Counted from the stretch's first letter, positions 15,817 through 24,110 are shown. The stretch: DNA of 34,570 nt from an uncultured Pseudanabaenaceae cyanobacterium (GCA_938017515.1 CALIJJ010000243.1:1-34570), one strand, 5' to 3'. The notes: a model not told the origin generated them from the letters alone. Made by a program: numbers and translations.

Positions 15817-16136
15817 TGCTTTTGTCCGGATGGCGCTAATTGCGTGCTAGCACTTAAGAATTAATTTTTGGAAGTTTTTTCTGTTACATAATCTCCGGGT
15901 TGTGGTGGTTTCTCTTGGCCATTTCAAGTTGTAAAAACCTAGAGGTATTGCCCATCTCAATAAAAATTGCTGAGAGTAAAATTTTGTATAAACTTCTTGG
16001 GAAGAATTAGATTGAGTCTGTTGTTAGCGATATTTCGCTGGTTCTTTCCTCAAGATTCTACGCATCTGCTCGTCTGCCCTGCTGCAATACCACTCAGGGG
16101 GTAGAGGTTTGACCTCTTCATTTTCACCGATCACCC
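15817..16136. other. AT-richer intergenic region upstream of the CruE-like gene
   Basis: 320 bp without a gene. It is more AT-rich than its surroundings. A TATAAA at 15987-15992 could be a -10 element for the downstream gene, but no -35 at proper spacing was seen. No hairpin followed by a T run was found for the upstream hydrolase gene. Confidence 0.35.
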
Positions 16137-18083
16137 ATGACGCCATTGCCTGATTCACTGTTAACCACTGCTGTCTCCCGCCGCAATTTGCTGAAGATGT
16201 TTGGGGTGGGTACCGTCGGTGGAGCCTTAGGCTATTCCCGTTTTTCTAAGCCCCAGCCCAGTGTCTATGGTAAAGACACACTCGAATTACCTTTCAAGGC
16301 TTCTCGTCGAGGAACGGTCTCTGTGATTGGGGGGGGCTTAGCTGGCCTTGCGGCATCCTATGAATTGAGTCGTCGAGGGTTTGAAGTCACCCTGTTGGAG
16401 AAGTCTCCTCAGCTCGGTGGAAAAATTGCCAGTTGGGATATCAACGTCAACGGCGAGTCTCTTCGCATGGAGCATGGATTCCATGGATTTTTTCCCCAGT
16501 ACTACAACCTGTGGAGCATTGTTGAAGAGCTGGAAGCGAAACAGAATTTCACGTCTCTGCCGACCTATGCCCTGGTCTATAAAGATGGCTACGACCCGGA
16601 GGTCTTTCGCCCGAGTCGATCCGCCTTTCCCTGGAATATTGTTGACCTTGCGGTTTCCTCACCCAACTGTCTGAACTGGGGGATTAATCTGACCAAGCCT
16701 GCCCACTGGGAAGTGTTTAAGGAGATTACCGCCTTTGATCCGGTGAAGAGCTATGACCGTTTGGACCACATTCCAGTGACGGAGTGGGTCAACGGTCAAT
16801 TCCCCAAGGGCCTCTATGATCTGTATTTTCTGCCCTTTGCGAAGTCCAGCCTGAATGCGCCGGATATGCTGAGTACGGGAGAATTAATGCAGTTCTTCCA
16901 CTTCTATTTCTTTGGTAATCCCGAGGGGCTAGCGTTCCGAGGGACGCGCCAGGATATGGGACGTAGCTTGGTCAACCCCGTTGCAAATTCCATCACTGAG
17001 AATAACGGTACGATCCTAGAAGATGTCACTGTGACGGGCATTGATTGGAAAGACGGCCAGATTTCACAGGTGCGTTACCAACAGGGTGGTAGTGGTAAGA
17101 CAGCCCCCTTCTGGGTTGATGTGAATGAAAATCTGGGCAAGGGATTCTATGGCGCAGGAGACGATGTCTACGCATTGTTGCCAGGGCAAGAGGAGGCGGT
17201 GTCGCTGACCTGTACGCACCAGGGCTGTACGGTGCACAAAGAGGATGATGGCGCATTCCTGTGTCCCTGTCACGGGGCGATGTTTGGCGAGGAAGGCGAC
17301 CTTAAGGGCGGTCCGGCTCAACGCAATTTAGATACGTTTAAGGTGCTTGATCGCGATGGGGATAGACTCCAGCTCGTGGCGATCGGCGAAGATGGCCAAA
17401 CTGTTGCAGAAGAAACCTTGCAAACCGACTACTATGTCTTTGCGGCGGACGTTGTGGGAATGCGTAATTTGTTTGCGCTGTCCGAGGGCGATCGCCATGA
17501 AGAAACCCATGAACAAATTGCCCAACTGGCTACAGCCGATCCCTTTGCCGTGATGCGCATTTGGCTCGATCGCGACTTTGAGTGGAACCACAGTGATTTC
17601 ACCTCCCTTTCCGGCTATCGTCTAACCGACAGCATTAGTCTTTATCACCGCATCCAGGACGACTACAAAGCCTGGGCAGAGAAGACCGGGGGCAGCGTCG
17701 TGGAACTTCATTCCTACTGCTATAAAGAGAAGGAATTCCCTACGCAGAAGGATGTGATGGATACGTTCCAAGCGGAGCTCTATGAGATTGTTCCAGAGCT
17801 GAAAGCGGCTAAGGTGCTTCACCGAGAGGTCGTCAACCAAAAGAACTTTTCTGGTTTCCCACCCAATAGCCATCAGCAGCGTCCTGCAACGGCAACCGCA
17901 GTGCCAAACCTAATCTTTGCGGGGGATTGGGTGAAGATGCCGTTCCCCTGCGGTTTGATGGAACGGGCGATCAGTAGTGGTCTGTTGGCTGCCAACGAGA
18001 TTTGCCAGCAGGAGGGCCTACAGCGTCGTCCTTTGCTGACGGTCAATCCAGCGGGGGTTCTATCCCCTGTGGTTCCGGCTTAG
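16137..18083 (+). CDS. cruE: FAD-dependent carotenoid desaturase/methyltransferase with inserted Rieske domain (CruE/CrtU-like)
   Basis: The 648-residue protein begins with a twin-arginine-like SRRNLLKMFG (14-23), then a dinucleotide-binding fold VIGGGLAGLAASYEL (63-77) with LLEKSPQLGGKI. A Rieske [2Fe-2S] centre is inserted at 359-379 (CTHQGC, then CPCHG), and the FAD domain closes with LIFAGDWVKMPFPCGLMERA. This architecture matches the cyanobacterial beta-carotene desaturase/methyltransferase CruE, which turns beta-ionone rings into aromatic chi rings on the way to synechoxanthin, and its relative CrtU. Automatic annotation often calls such proteins carotenoid isomerase. The next gene is a Rieske oxygenase of the type expected for the following step. 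Architecture is certain; the exact reaction is inferred from recalled family knowledge. Confidence 0.72.
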   Translation: MTPLPDSLLTTAVSRRNLLKMFGVGTVGGALGYSRFSKPQPSVYGKDTLELPFKASRRGTVSVIGGGLAGLAASYELSRRGFEVTLLEKSPQLGGKIASWDINVNGESLRMEHGFHGFFPQYYNLWSIVEELEAKQNFTSLPTYALVYKDGYDPEVFRPSRSAFPWNIVDLAVSSPNCLNWGINLTKPAHWEVFKEITAFDPVKSYDRLDHIPVTEWVNGQFPKGLYDLYFLPFAKSSLNAPDMLSTGELMQFFHFYFFGNPEGLAFRGTRQDMGRSLVNPVANSITENNGTILEDVTVTGIDWKDGQISQVRYQQGGSGKTAPFWVDVNENLGKGFYGAGDDVYALLPGQEEAVSLTCTHQGCTVHKEDDGAFLCPCHGAMFGEEGDLKGGPAQRNLDTFKVLDRDGDRLQLVAIGEDGQTVAEETLQTDYYVFAADVVGMRNLFALSEGDRHEETHEQIAQLATADPFAVMRIWLDRDFEWNHSDFTSLSGYRLTDSISLYHRIQDDYKAWAEKTGGSVVELHSYCYKEKEFPTQKDVMDTFQAELYEIVPELKAAKVLHREVVNQKNFSGFPPNSHQQRPATATAVPNLIFAGDWVKMPFPCGLMERAISSGLLAANEICQQEGLQRRPLLTVNPAGVLSPVVPA

Positions 18084-18163
18084 TAAGCTTAGCAATACCA
18101 GGATTAGGACGACCCAAACTAGACTCACTGGCCCTACTTTTTGTACCGCTCACCTACTGCGAC

Positions 18164-18205
18164 ATGGCTATGACACCCGCTGAAATGGCGATGACCCCTT
18201 CCCTC
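18164..18205. repeat. 21-bp duplication of the start region of the CruH-like gene
   Basis: The segments 18164-18184 and 18185-18205 share ATGGC-ATGAC-CC and encode MAMTPAE and MAMTPSL. The duplication leaves four in-frame ATG codons (18164, 18170, 18185, 18191) as possible starts. Confidence 0.82.
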
Positions 18206-19375
18206 AAGACTGCTGATGTTTCTGCAACAAAAGCGAATCAGACTCAGATTGGCCGTCAGGATGTGCGTCGCTTGGGCATCAATCGGAATCATTGGTATGC
18301 CCTAGCCCGTAGCCGCGACCTGAAGACTGAGCCGTTGTCCGTGACGCTGTGGGAGGAGGCGATCGCTCTCTACCGCGATGAATCTGGCCAAGCCTATGCC
18401 CTAGAAGACCGCTGCCCCCACCGCCATGTCAAACTCAGCCATGGTGCAGTTGTGGGTACAAATTTGGAATGTGCTTACCATGCTTGGCAGTTCGACCCCC
18501 AGGGGAATTGTGCCGTGGTGCCCTATCTGGAAGATAAGCAGAAGCTGCCCGCCTGCAAAATTCGTTCCTATCCGGTACGGGAGCAGGATGGATTTGTCTG
18601 GGTATTCCCCGGCGATGTGTCGTTGCTGATTGCCAGTGAAAAACAGGCCAGTGAAAAGCAGGCCAGTGAAGCACAGGAAGCCTCCCAGGAGACTCTTCAC
18701 AAAGCGCCTCCTGGCGCGATCGCACCGTTGCCCATTCCGGAATGGGACCATCTCAACTACATCGCCACCGTTTCCACCATTGATTGTGAGTCCCATTTCT
18801 CCTTTTTAATCGAGAATCTGATGGATATGTACCACGGTCATCTCCATCGGGGGTTTCAGGCTTGGGACTCGGCAGCCCTCGACACCCTCTCGGCAACGTC
18901 CGAGCGCGTTGATGCCCTCTACACCGCCCAGAGCTTCTATCGCATCGACAAAATCTGGTCCATTTCCCAGCTCTTTTTCCCGAGCCTGCGTAAGCTGCAT
19001 CCCGAGCCCCTCAGCGTCAGCTATGCCTATCCCAACTGGACATCCTATCTCGGCCAAGACTTTAAGATCTATTGCCTCTTTGTCCCTACGAGCCCAACCC
19101 ACACCCGTGCTCATCTGATTCACTTTGTTTCGCTGGAAGCCTTTTGGCGTCTGCACAAATTGCCCGTCAAGTTCCGCCGCTTTATCAAAGACAGCCTCTT
19201 TGGGGCCGCCCAAAAAATGCTCGATGGCTTGGTGCGTGAGGATGTGGTCATGTTGGAGGAAGAACAGCAGGCCTATTTAGCTCATCCTGAGCGCCGCTCC
19301 TACGAGCTGAATCGCACGGTCATCGCGGTACAGCGTTTGATTGCGGAGCAGGCGACCCAAGCAGCCACGGATTAG
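18164..19375 (+). CDS. cruH: Rieske non-haem iron oxygenase, CruH-like
   Basis: The product (403 residues from 18164) has an N-terminal Rieske domain with CPHRH (C84, H86) and CAYH (C103, H106), and a catalytic domain whose mononuclear iron motif is ENLMDMYHGHLH (D221, H224, H228). This is the arrangement of ring-hydroxylating and PaO-like oxygenases. Lying 80 bp after the CruE-like gene on the same strand, it is a good candidate for CruH, the enzyme oxidising chi-ring methyl groups to carboxylates in synechoxanthin synthesis. An insertion ASEKQASEKQASEAQ (158-172) separates the two domains. The open frame extends back to 18002 inside the upstream gene, but the first sensible start is 18164. 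Other Rieske hydroxylases cannot be excluded. Confidence 0.62.
   Translation: MAMTPAEMAMTPSLKTADVSATKANQTQIGRQDVRRLGINRNHWYALARSRDLKTEPLSVTLWEEAIALYRDESGQAYALEDRCPHRHVKLSHGAVVGTNLECAYHAWQFDPQGNCAVVPYLEDKQKLPACKIRSYPVREQDGFVWVFPGDVSLLIASEKQASEKQASEAQEASQETLHKAPPGAIAPLPIPEWDHLNYIATVSTIDCESHFSFLIENLMDMYHGHLHRGFQAWDSAALDTLSATSERVDALYTAQSFYRIDKIWSISQLFFPSLRKLHPEPLSVSYAYPNWTSYLGQDFKIYCLFVPTSPTHTRAHLIHFVSLEAFWRLHKLPVKFRRFIKDSLFGAAQKMLDGLVREDVVMLEEEQQAYLAHPERRSYELNRTVIAVQRLIAEQATQAATD
18632..18676. repeat. 15-bp in-frame tandem repeat, 3 copies, in the Rieske oxygenase linker
   Basis: GCCAGTGAAAAACAG (18632), GCCAGTGAAAAGCAG (18647) and GCCAGTGAAGCACAG (18662) encode ASEKQ-ASEKQ-ASEAQ, between the Rieske domain and the catalytic domain. 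Confidence 0.94.
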
Positions 19376-19391
19376 GGGATGAAACGCTGCG

Positions 19392-19427
19392 ATTTCTGGG
19401 GCAATTTCTGGGGCAATTTCTGAGGCG
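19392..19427. repeat. 12-bp tandem repeat, 3 copies, after the Rieske oxygenase gene
   Basis: ATTTCTGGGGCA at 19392 and 19404, and ATTTCTGAGGCG at 19416, are contiguous, 17 bp after the stop codon at 19373-19375. The remaining gene-free stretch to 19745 shows no recognised feature. Confidence 0.9.
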
Positions 19428-19745
19428 ACTTGAATTGTTGGCTGTTGGCAGGAGTTGATAGAAGTTTGGGAATAATAGGGCCCAGTGGCTTGCCCTCCAG
19501 GGCTTGTCATGCCGTTGCCATCTGCACTCTGGCCTGGAAGTGGACTTTGCTCGCAAGGCCGAATGGAGTGTAACGAAGCGTAACAGTTTCCCGTGGGCCC
19601 TACCCTTTTGCCTCTTTGGTCTTGGACGTCATCGTTTGTGGCGAACTGGTCTGGGGAGTGGGTCAAGCCCATTGAATGGACTGCTCGTTTCGGTTCGGCA
19701 GAATGGGCAAAGACAAGCTGTAGAAGCAAACTGTTCGAACACATT

Positions 19746-19784
19746 GCAGAAGCAAACCGCAGAGACAAACGGTAGAGACGAAGG
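19746..19784. repeat. 13-bp tandem repeat, 3 copies, just upstream of pilT
   Basis: GCAGAAGCAAACC (19746), GCAGAGACAAACG (19759) and GTAGAGACGAAGG (19772) are contiguous, and a related GTAGAAGCAAACT lies shortly upstream. The last unit ends in GAAGG, which is positioned to be the ribosome binding site of pilT (ATG 19794). Confidence 0.8.
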
Positions 19785-19793
19785 AATAACCCC

Positions 19794-21146
19794 ATGTCTA
19801 ACGGCCAAAATCCACCGATGACCCCACCCCAGAACCCTGCCGATCGCACTACCATGTCTGCTGGACCGTCTGCGGAAGCCACCCGTCAGATGGGGGCGGC
19901 CCGGGCCCAGGGACAAAAAATGACCCCAGCCCAAGCCCAGGCGGCCCGGGCTGCCCAAATGCGTGCGGCTCAACAGGCCAAAGCCAAAGCTCAGGGGCGT
20001 GCTGCGACGCCGGGCCATCGTCCCGCTGCACCGCCGCCAGCTGCTGTCCCCCAGGTGCAGGCTCAAAAACGTCAACTGCCGCCCGGTCAGCCTAGTGTGG
20101 CTCAGATTGTGCGCGAGGCCTTTGACAAGGGCATGTCTGATATTCACCTAGGGGTCGGTGAGATTCCGCGGTTTCGCGATCGCGGCGAAATTCTTCCGTC
20201 TGCCCATCCCGTCACCACCAAAGAAACCTTCCGCTGCTGGCTCGATGAGATCATGACGCCGGAAGAAGTTGAGCGATTTGAGCGGGAGCTCGATTTTGAT
20301 GGAGCCACGCAATATGAGTTTGCTCGGGTCCGAATCAATGCATTTGACACCCTACATGGCTCTGCCATGGTCATGCGTCTGATTCCGCTCAAAATTATGA
20401 CCATGGAGCAGCTCAATTTGCCTGTGGTTTTCCGTGATATTTGTCATTACCACAAGGGATTGATTCTGGTCACCGGGCCGACCGGCTCCGGTAAGTCCAC
20501 GACCATGGCTGCCATGGTGGACTATATCAACCGCGAGATGGCCAAGCACATCATCACCATTGAGGACCCGATCGAATTTGTCCACAAGAGCCAGAAGTCG
20601 CTGATTAAACACCGAGAGGTGGGCATCAACACCCGCGAATTTAAGAACGCCCTGAAGGCGTCATTGCGGGAAGACCCAGACATCATTCTGGTGGGGGAGA
20701 TGCGCGATCGCGAGACCGTCAATACTGCCATGAAAGCCGCTCAAACCGGTCACTTGGTCATTGGAACCTTACACACCAACAGTGCGGTGAAGACCGTTGA
20801 GCGTGTGCTCAGTCTCTACGAGCCAGCGGAGCAGGACACCATCCGTATCTCCTTTGCAGAAACGCTGGTTGGCATCATTGCCCAAGGTCTGTGCCGCACC
20901 ACTGACGGCAAGCGAGCGGCGTACCATGAAATCATGATCAACACGGATGCCATCCGCGACTATATCCGCCGTGGTGATGTCGATGAGATCGAAGAGGTGA
21001 TTCCCCGCTGTACTTTCGACGGCATGTGCACCATGAACCAGACGTTGTACAAGCTCTACGAAGAAGGTCGCATTACCGAGGAAACGGCCCTGGAATGCTC
21101 ACCGAAGCCCAACGAAATGGCACAGATTCTGCGCGGTCGTGTCTAG
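19794..21146 (+). CDS. pilT: Type IV pilus retraction ATPase, PilT family
   Basis: The 450-residue protein is a hexameric secretion-type ATPase. It shows Walker A GPTGSGKSTT (228-237), the Asp box IITIEDPIEF, Walker B SLREDPDIILVGEMRD and the His box GHLVIGTLHTNSA, and ends EMAQILRGRV like other PilT proteins. It drives pilus retraction for twitching, phototaxis and DNA uptake. The first about 98 residues are an extra, probably disordered, tail rich in Ala, Gln and Pro (PAQAQAARAAQMRAAQQAKAK); most PilT proteins start near SVAQIVREAF. Cyanobacteria carry more than one PilT, and which paralogue this is cannot be settled here. No pilB or pilC is adjacent. A hairpin follows the gene. Confidence 0.93.
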   Translation: MSNGQNPPMTPPQNPADRTTMSAGPSAEATRQMGAARAQGQKMTPAQAQAARAAQMRAAQQAKAKAQGRAATPGHRPAAPPPAAVPQVQAQKRQLPPGQPSVAQIVREAFDKGMSDIHLGVGEIPRFRDRGEILPSAHPVTTKETFRCWLDEIMTPEEVERFERELDFDGATQYEFARVRINAFDTLHGSAMVMRLIPLKIMTMEQLNLPVVFRDICHYHKGLILVTGPTGSGKSTTMAAMVDYINREMAKHIITIEDPIEFVHKSQKSLIKHREVGINTREFKNALKASLREDPDIILVGEMRDRETVNTAMKAAQTGHLVIGTLHTNSAVKTVERVLSLYEPAEQDTIRISFAETLVGIIAQGLCRTTDGKRAAYHEIMINTDAIRDYIRRGDVDEIEEVIPRCTFDGMCTMNQTLYKLYEEGRITEETALECSPKPNEMAQILRGRV

Positions 21147-21154
21147 CCCAGAAG

Positions 21155-21191
21155 CCTAAAAGATAGGATGTTTTATTGCCTATTTTTTAGG
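21155..21191 (+). terminator. Probable terminator after pilT
   Basis: CCTAAAAGATAGG (21155-21167) pairs with CCTATTTTTTAGG (21179-21191), 12 of 13 bp, around an 11-nt AT-rich loop. The T run is in the descending arm rather than after it, so it is an atypical intrinsic terminator. It lies 9 bp after the pilT stop. Confidence 0.55.
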
Positions 21192-21230
21192 GTTGGCTCG
21201 ATTGCTTTTGCGGTCTGATTTTGCCCGCTC

Positions 21231-21659
21231 TTAGTCAGGAATCGTCAGTGGAGACATTGGATTCGATCTCGAATTCAGTGTCTCTTTTTTGGGAGGCTCT
21301 TTTTTTAGAGGCTCTTTTTTGGAGCGTTGTTCTTGCAAAACATGTTCGCGGTAAAGCTGTGTGCGGACTTTTTCCGCCTGGATACGACGACGCCTGGGCT
21401 GAATATACTGATACTTCACTTTGAAGACCAGAATCATGGATGCCAGAACGAGGCTAACTGAATGGGTGATGATGACAGCAATATCGTTGATTAAAAATCC
21501 ATAAATTAGCCACAGCAGCATTCCTGTGTTGAGGATGAACAACATCACAAAGGACAGGTCGCTGGCAGATTTTGAACGCCAAACCTTGAAGAGCTGAGGT
21601 AAAAAGGAGACCGTGGTCATTACACCGGCCACCATTCCGAGAACGGTAACGTGCGTCAT
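21231..21659 (-). CDS. SemiSWEET / PQ-loop sugar transporter with repetitive C-terminal tail
   Basis: The 142-residue protein has three transmembrane helices and the SemiSWEET signatures: GMVAGVMTTVSFLPQLFKVWRS in the first helix and loop, SDLSFVMLFILNTGMLLWLIYGF in the second, and DIAVIITHSVSLVLASMILVFKV in the third. SemiSWEETs dimerise to form a facilitative sugar channel. Typical members are 85-95 residues; here about 55 extra cytosolic residues follow, basic at first and then carrying KKEPLKKEPPKKET, encoded by a 15-bp triple repeat. Start at 21659. It converges on pilT. The substrate is not known. Confidence 0.88.
   Translation of the reverse strand: MTHVTVLGMVAGVMTTVSFLPQLFKVWRSKSASDLSFVMLFILNTGMLLWLIYGFLINDIAVIITHSVSLVLASMILVFKVKYQYIQPRRRRIQAEKVRTQLYREHVLQEQRSKKEPLKKEPPKKETLNSRSNPMSPLTIPD
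21280..21324. repeat. 15-bp in-frame tandem repeat, 3 copies, in the SemiSWEET tail
   Basis: Units begin at 21280, 21295 and 21310, each G(T/G)CTCTTTTTT followed by a variable end. On the coding strand they give KKEPL-KKEPP-KKET. The poly-T part makes the array additionally slippage-prone. Confidence 0.88.
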
Positions 21660-21993
21660 AAAACGAACTGGGTTAGAGACTGTTCATTGAGCTTTTCAAG
21701 CGGTGAGCGTGTCCCTGAGTTAGAGAATTACCGCACAACGGTGAATCAAATTAATTACTATGTCCGTAAAAATTCTTAGATCTAAGGTATCAAGCTATTC
21801 CAGTTTCTGAAAGACGCTTAATACTAACTTCAATAAAAATATTGATACATGAGTCAAGCGGAAAATACTTAGCTGTGCCCCGATCGCCTCAGCGTTTCCA
21901 CCGATTTTATTGAACCTGTCCGGATGAAGGAAGCGTTGTCTAGGATCTGTGCCGTCTTGGGCGGCGGTGAGGCTAGACCTGGCCCGGCTTCGG
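21660..21993. other. Gene-free stretch with no recognised feature
   Basis: 334 bp between the SemiSWEET start and the end of the DUF815 gene. No reading frame with family features, hairpin or repeat array stood out. The promoter of the SemiSWEET gene should lie here on the minus strand. Confidence 0.4.
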
Positions 21994-23304
21994 TTATTTT
22001 GATGGGCCTGCTTCACCTTGGAGCCAGTCGATGAACTGTCGGGCTGTACGTCCTGACTGGCCGTTGTGTCGGGTTGCCCATCGGCGTGCCTGAAACTCAA
22101 GTTCCTCAACTGGAAGGGTGAGGTTTGCCTGGGTCGCTAGGTGGCGGACGATAGTGAGAAATGTATCTTGGGTCGCGGGCTCAAAGGTTAGGGTTAGGCC
22201 GAATCGATCGCTGAATGATAGCTTCTCCTGTACCGTGTCCCACTGGTGTACTTCGCCACTGTCCTTGAGCGGGGGGCGATCGTCGTGGAACTCCCGAATC
22301 AAATGCCGTCGATTTGAAGTTGCATATACGACTATATTCTGAGGGCGAGCCGTGACGCTACCTTCTAGAACGACCTTGAGCGATTTAAAGGCTTCATCGT
22401 CTTCCTCAAAGGAGAGATCATCCACAAATAGAATGAATTTTTGAGGGACAGGCCGCAGTGTCTCAACGATATTGGGCAAGTTAATCAGGTGAGCCTTACT
22501 GACTTCGATGAGGCGCAAACCGCGATCGCCATAGGTATTGAGCAGCGCCTTGATCAGGGAAGATTTTCCCGCGCCCCGGCTGCCGTAGAGCAGCACATTG
22601 AGGGCCGGTTGATCGTTGAGTAAGCGCTCGGTATTTTGCAGCAACACCTGCTTGGGATGGTCGTAGCCCACGAGCTGGTTCAGCGGGATGGGGTCCGGCG
22701 TGGTTATCCCCTGGAGCTCCCCATGGACCCAGCGCAGGGCTCGGTGACGGCCAAATAGACCTGTGCCCTGGTGGCGATAGTAGTCGGCGAAGAAGCTGAG
22801 CTGCTGCCAATCCTCCGGGGGCTGAAGGCTCTGTTGCTCCGGGGTTGGGGTCGAAAATTCTGGTGGGGTCTTTGGGGATTGTGTTGCCTGCTGGACCCAT
22901 CCCATGGGGACATGTTGGGGCAAATCATACAGCGTTTGCAATGTGGCGAGGTCTTGCTGCGCAGCCTGGGTGATGGCAGCAGGCAGTGTTGAGAGGGGCT
23001 GTCGCTGAACTTTTTGGCTGAAGGGGTTGGTGTCGGTCAATGTTGCCCCAAGGACAGCGTCTTTCCAGGGATTCGTGGGGTGAAATCTAGGATGCTGCGG
23101 ATTGTCGTGGTCGGCCAAGGCGCGGAACCAACGACCCTGGGCCTGGAGAATATCGGTGGGCCGTTCGGAGGTTTGAAGCGTCGTGAGCAGTTGGTGAAAG
23201 CTTCTTAGGACGGGATGCTGAAGCGTGTCTGCGTAGAGGAGGAGCGCAGCTAGCGCTGCTTCTAGTTGTTGTTGAGAGAGCTGTTCTGCAGCGGTCAGCG
23301 CCAT
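21994..23304 (-). CDS. DUF815-family AAA ATPase
   Basis: The 436-residue protein has a helical N-terminal half of unknown role and a C-terminal P-loop ATPase domain: Walker A GSRGAGKSSL (241-250), Walker B FILFVDDLSFEEDD (290-303), the sensor-1-like VVYATSNRRHL, then LSFSDRFGLTLTF. This matches DUF815, a family related to AAA ATPases such as DnaA and ClpX, whose cellular role is not established. AGGAAG in front of the ATG at 23304 supports the start. It stands between two minus-strand genes with wide spacing and no evident operon partner. Confidence 0.88.
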   Translation of the reverse strand: MALTAAEQLSQQQLEAALAALLLYADTLQHPVLRSFHQLLTTLQTSERPTDILQAQGRWFRALADHDNPQHPRFHPTNPWKDAVLGATLTDTNPFSQKVQRQPLSTLPAAITQAAQQDLATLQTLYDLPQHVPMGWVQQATQSPKTPPEFSTPTPEQQSLQPPEDWQQLSFFADYYRHQGTGLFGRHRALRWVHGELQGITTPDPIPLNQLVGYDHPKQVLLQNTERLLNDQPALNVLLYGSRGAGKSSLIKALLNTYGDRGLRLIEVSKAHLINLPNIVETLRPVPQKFILFVDDLSFEEDDEAFKSLKVVLEGSVTARPQNIVVYATSNRRHLIREFHDDRPPLKDSGEVHQWDTVQEKLSFSDRFGLTLTFEPATQDTFLTIVRHLATQANLTLPVEELEFQARRWATRHNGQSGRTARQFIDWLQGEAGPSK

Positions 23305-23470
23305 TGATCTTCCTGGAAGGAGCGTTCAGAAGAACTATTGCAAGGGACGAGAATAGTGCTTCAACCCCATTGTTCCAGGTTCTGGTGCAGGCCAAGCAAT
23401 GCCCCTGCGCTTGATGGGGGGACTAGGCCGCAAAGGGGGGGAATGTCTGCCTCTGTGGCATGAATCCATT

Positions 23471-23490
23471 CCTGCTCTAACCTGCTCTAA
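23471..23490. repeat. 10-bp tandem repeat, 2 copies, across the Hpt gene stop
   Basis: CCTGCTCTAA occurs twice in direct succession (23471-23480 and 23481-23490). The stop codon of the Hpt gene is 23487-23489 on the minus strand, inside the first copy on that strand. Confidence 0.75.
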
Positions 23491-23834
23491 CGGTTGTTGA
23501 TCAATTTTTCGACGTCTAGAAAGGTGCCCTGGAGGCGTTGATTCAGTTCCATCCCGTTTTGTAGGCTACCTTGGCGGGCTTCCGTTTCCAGGGTGGCTGC
23601 AATGTCTGAGAAGCTCATGATTCCAACGTTGGCGCTAGATCCCTTGAGGTGATGGGCTAGGCGGCGTACCTGCTCCGTGTCCTGCTGCTGTAATGCGGTC
23701 TCAAGGTCCGTGAGATGGGTGCGGGTATCAGAGAGGAAAAGCTCTAGGAGCTCTGCTTCAAAAGCTGTATCTCCATCGGAGAGCGTCTGGAGCGAATTCC
23801 AGTCAATCAAAGGCAAAGAGGTGGAGTTAGCCAT
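23487..23834 (-). CDS. Free-standing Hpt phosphotransfer protein
   Basis: The 115-residue product is a single Hpt four-helix bundle. The phosphorylated histidine is H61 in AHHLKGSSANVG, preceded by the helix EAELLELFLSDTRTHLTDLETALQ and followed by LETEARQG. Hpt proteins pass phosphate between response regulators in multistep phosphorelays. No histidine kinase or receiver gene lies nearby, so its partners must be encoded elsewhere. The ATG at 23834 has no clear ribosome binding site; the CCTCCC just upstream on the coding strand is not complementary to 16S rRNA. Confidence 0.88.
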   Translation of the reverse strand: MANSTSLPLIDWNSLQTLSDGDTAFEAELLELFLSDTRTHLTDLETALQQQDTEQVRRLAHHLKGSSANVGIMSFSDIAATLETEARQGSLQNGMELNQRLQGTFLDVEKLINNR

Positions 23835-24110
23835 AGGGAGGAATTGACAGATTAAAGATCATTCAGACGCCGAAGCGTGGGCACTGTCAAAATTATGCCC
23901 TGAATCGAAGTTTGCTGAACGAAAGGAAGCTCTGAAAAAGTATTAAAAGTAACATTTTTGCGGTGATTTCTATTCCCGTGACGTTTCCGGAAAACCTGGT
24001 CAGAAGAGAGTCAGATGACCAGCTGGACTAGAGCGGCCTTCAATTTTCTAGGGGTTCGCTAGGATGTCAGTAAAGGTTTGCTGCCAACATGATTGGGATG
24101 GGGGAGTTCC

